From Methylococcaceae bacterium UBA7658 (GTDB taxonomy: Bacteria > Pseudomonadota > Gammaproteobacteria > Methylococcales > Methylomonadaceae): a DNA stretch of 31,493 bases. Made by a program: the position numbers and the translations under genes. The notes under the pieces are model-generated. The model made no database searches, was not told the origin of the DNA, and worked only from the letters and a program-made list of their open reading frames with translations. Shown here piece after piece: positions 30,829 through 31,493 of the stretch (position 1 is the stretch's first letter; every line of letters starts with the position of its first letter). The stretch spans positions 42,808 through 74,300 of the forward strand of contig DLHW01000070.1 of the NCBI GenBank assembly GCA_002483425.1, given 5' to 3'.

Positions 30829-31493
30829 TTACTTTCCGGTCAATCTGGCTTCTGCTTCCCGGTATTTTGCAGCGCAATGTTCCAAAACATCTTGCGGTAA
30901 GTGCGGCCCCGGCGCTTTTTTGTCCCAATCCAGCGTTTCCAGATAATCTCTGACATACTGTTTGTCGAAACTAGGAGGACTGATGCCGGTTCGATACTGG
31001 CCGGCCGGCCAGAACCGGGATGAATCGGGGGTTAATACCTCATCAATCAAGTAAAGCTTTTCAGTTTCATCAACGCCGAATTCAAATTTGGTGTCTGCGA
31101 TAATAATGCCTCTTGCTTTGGCGTAGTCAGCGGCTTCTTGATATAGCTTTAAGCTAACATCCCGTACTTGCGTTGCTAAATGACGGCCTAATAGCGCTAC
31201 GGTTTGTTCGAAGTCAACATTTTGGTCGTGTTGCCCGGCAGCGGCTTTGGTGGAGGGTGTGTAGATCGGAGCCGGTAACTGTTGGGCTTGTTGTAAGCCT
31301 TCCGGCAGAGCAAGCCCGCATACGGAACCCGATTGCTGGTAGTCTTTCCAGCCGGAACCGATTAAGTAGCCGCGCACGATGGCTTCGACCGGCAGCGGTT
31401 GCAACAATTTCACAACGATGCCGCGGCCTTCGACTTGTGCTTGCTCGTCAGGATCAGGCAAGACGACGGATAACGGGATATTAGTCAAATGAT
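30829..31493 (-). CDS. purC: SAICAR synthase PurC, C-terminal part (runs off the right edge)
   Basis: About 221 residues are visible; the frame stays open to the window end, so roughly the first 75-80 residues lie outside. The sequence begins HLTNIPLSVV, which is internal to the enzyme, so the TTG at 31486-31488 is not taken as a start. Family text includes VEAIVRGYLIGSGWKDYQ, GSVCGLALPEGLQQAQQLP, FTxxTKAAxGxHD-like (YTPSTKAAAGQHDQNV) and IIIADTKFEFG, LIDEVLTPDSSRFWP. This is the longer, about 295-residue SAICAR synthase type. It joins CAIR and aspartate using ATP in purine synthesis. It converges with radC, with 10 bases between the stops. Confidence 0.94.
   Translation of the reverse strand, partial: HLTNIPLSVVLPDPDEQAQVEGRGIVVKLLQPLPVEAIVRGYLIGSGWKDYQQSGSVCGLALPEGLQQAQQLPAPIYTPSTKAAAGQHDQNVDFEQTVALLGRHLATQVRDVSLKLYQEAADYAKARGIIIADTKFEFGVDETEKLYLIDEVLTPDSSRFWPAGQYRTGISPPSFDKQYVRDYLETLDWDKKAPGPHLPQDVLEHCAAKYREAEARLTGK

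Noticed and set aside
1..31493. tRNA, rRNA, CRISPR, transposase or phage genes
   Set aside because: No cloverleaf, conserved rRNA text, regularly spaced repeats, integrase or transposase motif was seen on reading both strands; a formal scan with tRNAscan-SE and Infernal would settle the RNA part.

Overview
The window reads as ordinary, densely packed chromosome of a gammaproteobacterium. The evidence is gene identity and order: nlpD-like followed by rpoS, a full-length RpoS, DsbB, DUF2782, a tandem-YggT protein beside proC, and the block radC / coaBC-dut-algC-argB, an order familiar from Pseudomonas and relatives. GC content looks like the mid to high 40s by eye (not computed). A methanotroph-type (Methylococcales) source is possible, but nothing here proves it. 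I see no tRNA, rRNA, insertion sequence, prophage, integrase or CRISPR array. Both ends cut a gene: batD on the left and purC on the right.

Layout. 1-5.7 kb (minus) is a six-gene MoxR/Bat operon: moxR, DUF58, DUF4381, batA, a batB-batC fusion and batD (cut). 6.1-7.8 kb (minus) is mobB-moeA for molybdenum cofactor. 8.0-10.5 kb (plus) holds a membrane J-domain protein, an NlpD-like lipoprotein without LysM, and rpoS. 10.5-12.0 kb (minus) holds an overlapping GNAT/nitrilase-family pair. 12.1-13.5 kb (plus) holds a DUF2238 membrane protein and a flavin reductase. 13.6-17.5 kb (minus) holds a double-CDGSH protein, a YidB-like protein with a strong terminator, a DUF2782 protein and priA. The priA leader carries a cluster of DnaA-box-like sites. 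17.7-21.1 kb (minus) holds an exported methyltransferase-like protein, dsbB, an SDR and a spore-photoproduct-lyase-like radical SAM protein. 21.2-23.8 kb (plus) holds proC, yggT and a DUF4124 coiled-coil protein. 23.8-30.1 kb (minus) is coaBC-dut-(algC sensor paralogue)-algC-argB. radC diverges from coaBC and converges on purC.

How the genes fit together. Most are housekeeping: CoA, dUTP, arginine, proline, purine and Mo-cofactor synthesis, replication restart and disulfide formation. Others serve the envelope or stress responses: Bat/MoxR, NlpD, RpoS, RadC and AlgC. The most unusual item is a free-standing membrane sensor gene directly upstream of algC. It is collinear over its whole length with the N-terminal membrane/periplasmic part of the 846-residue AlgC, which points to a local duplication and a possible partner subunit. 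Next in interest are the DnaA-box cluster, the LysM-less degenerate NlpD, the methyltransferase-like protein with a signal peptide, and the SPL-like/SDR pair in an organism not expected to make spores.
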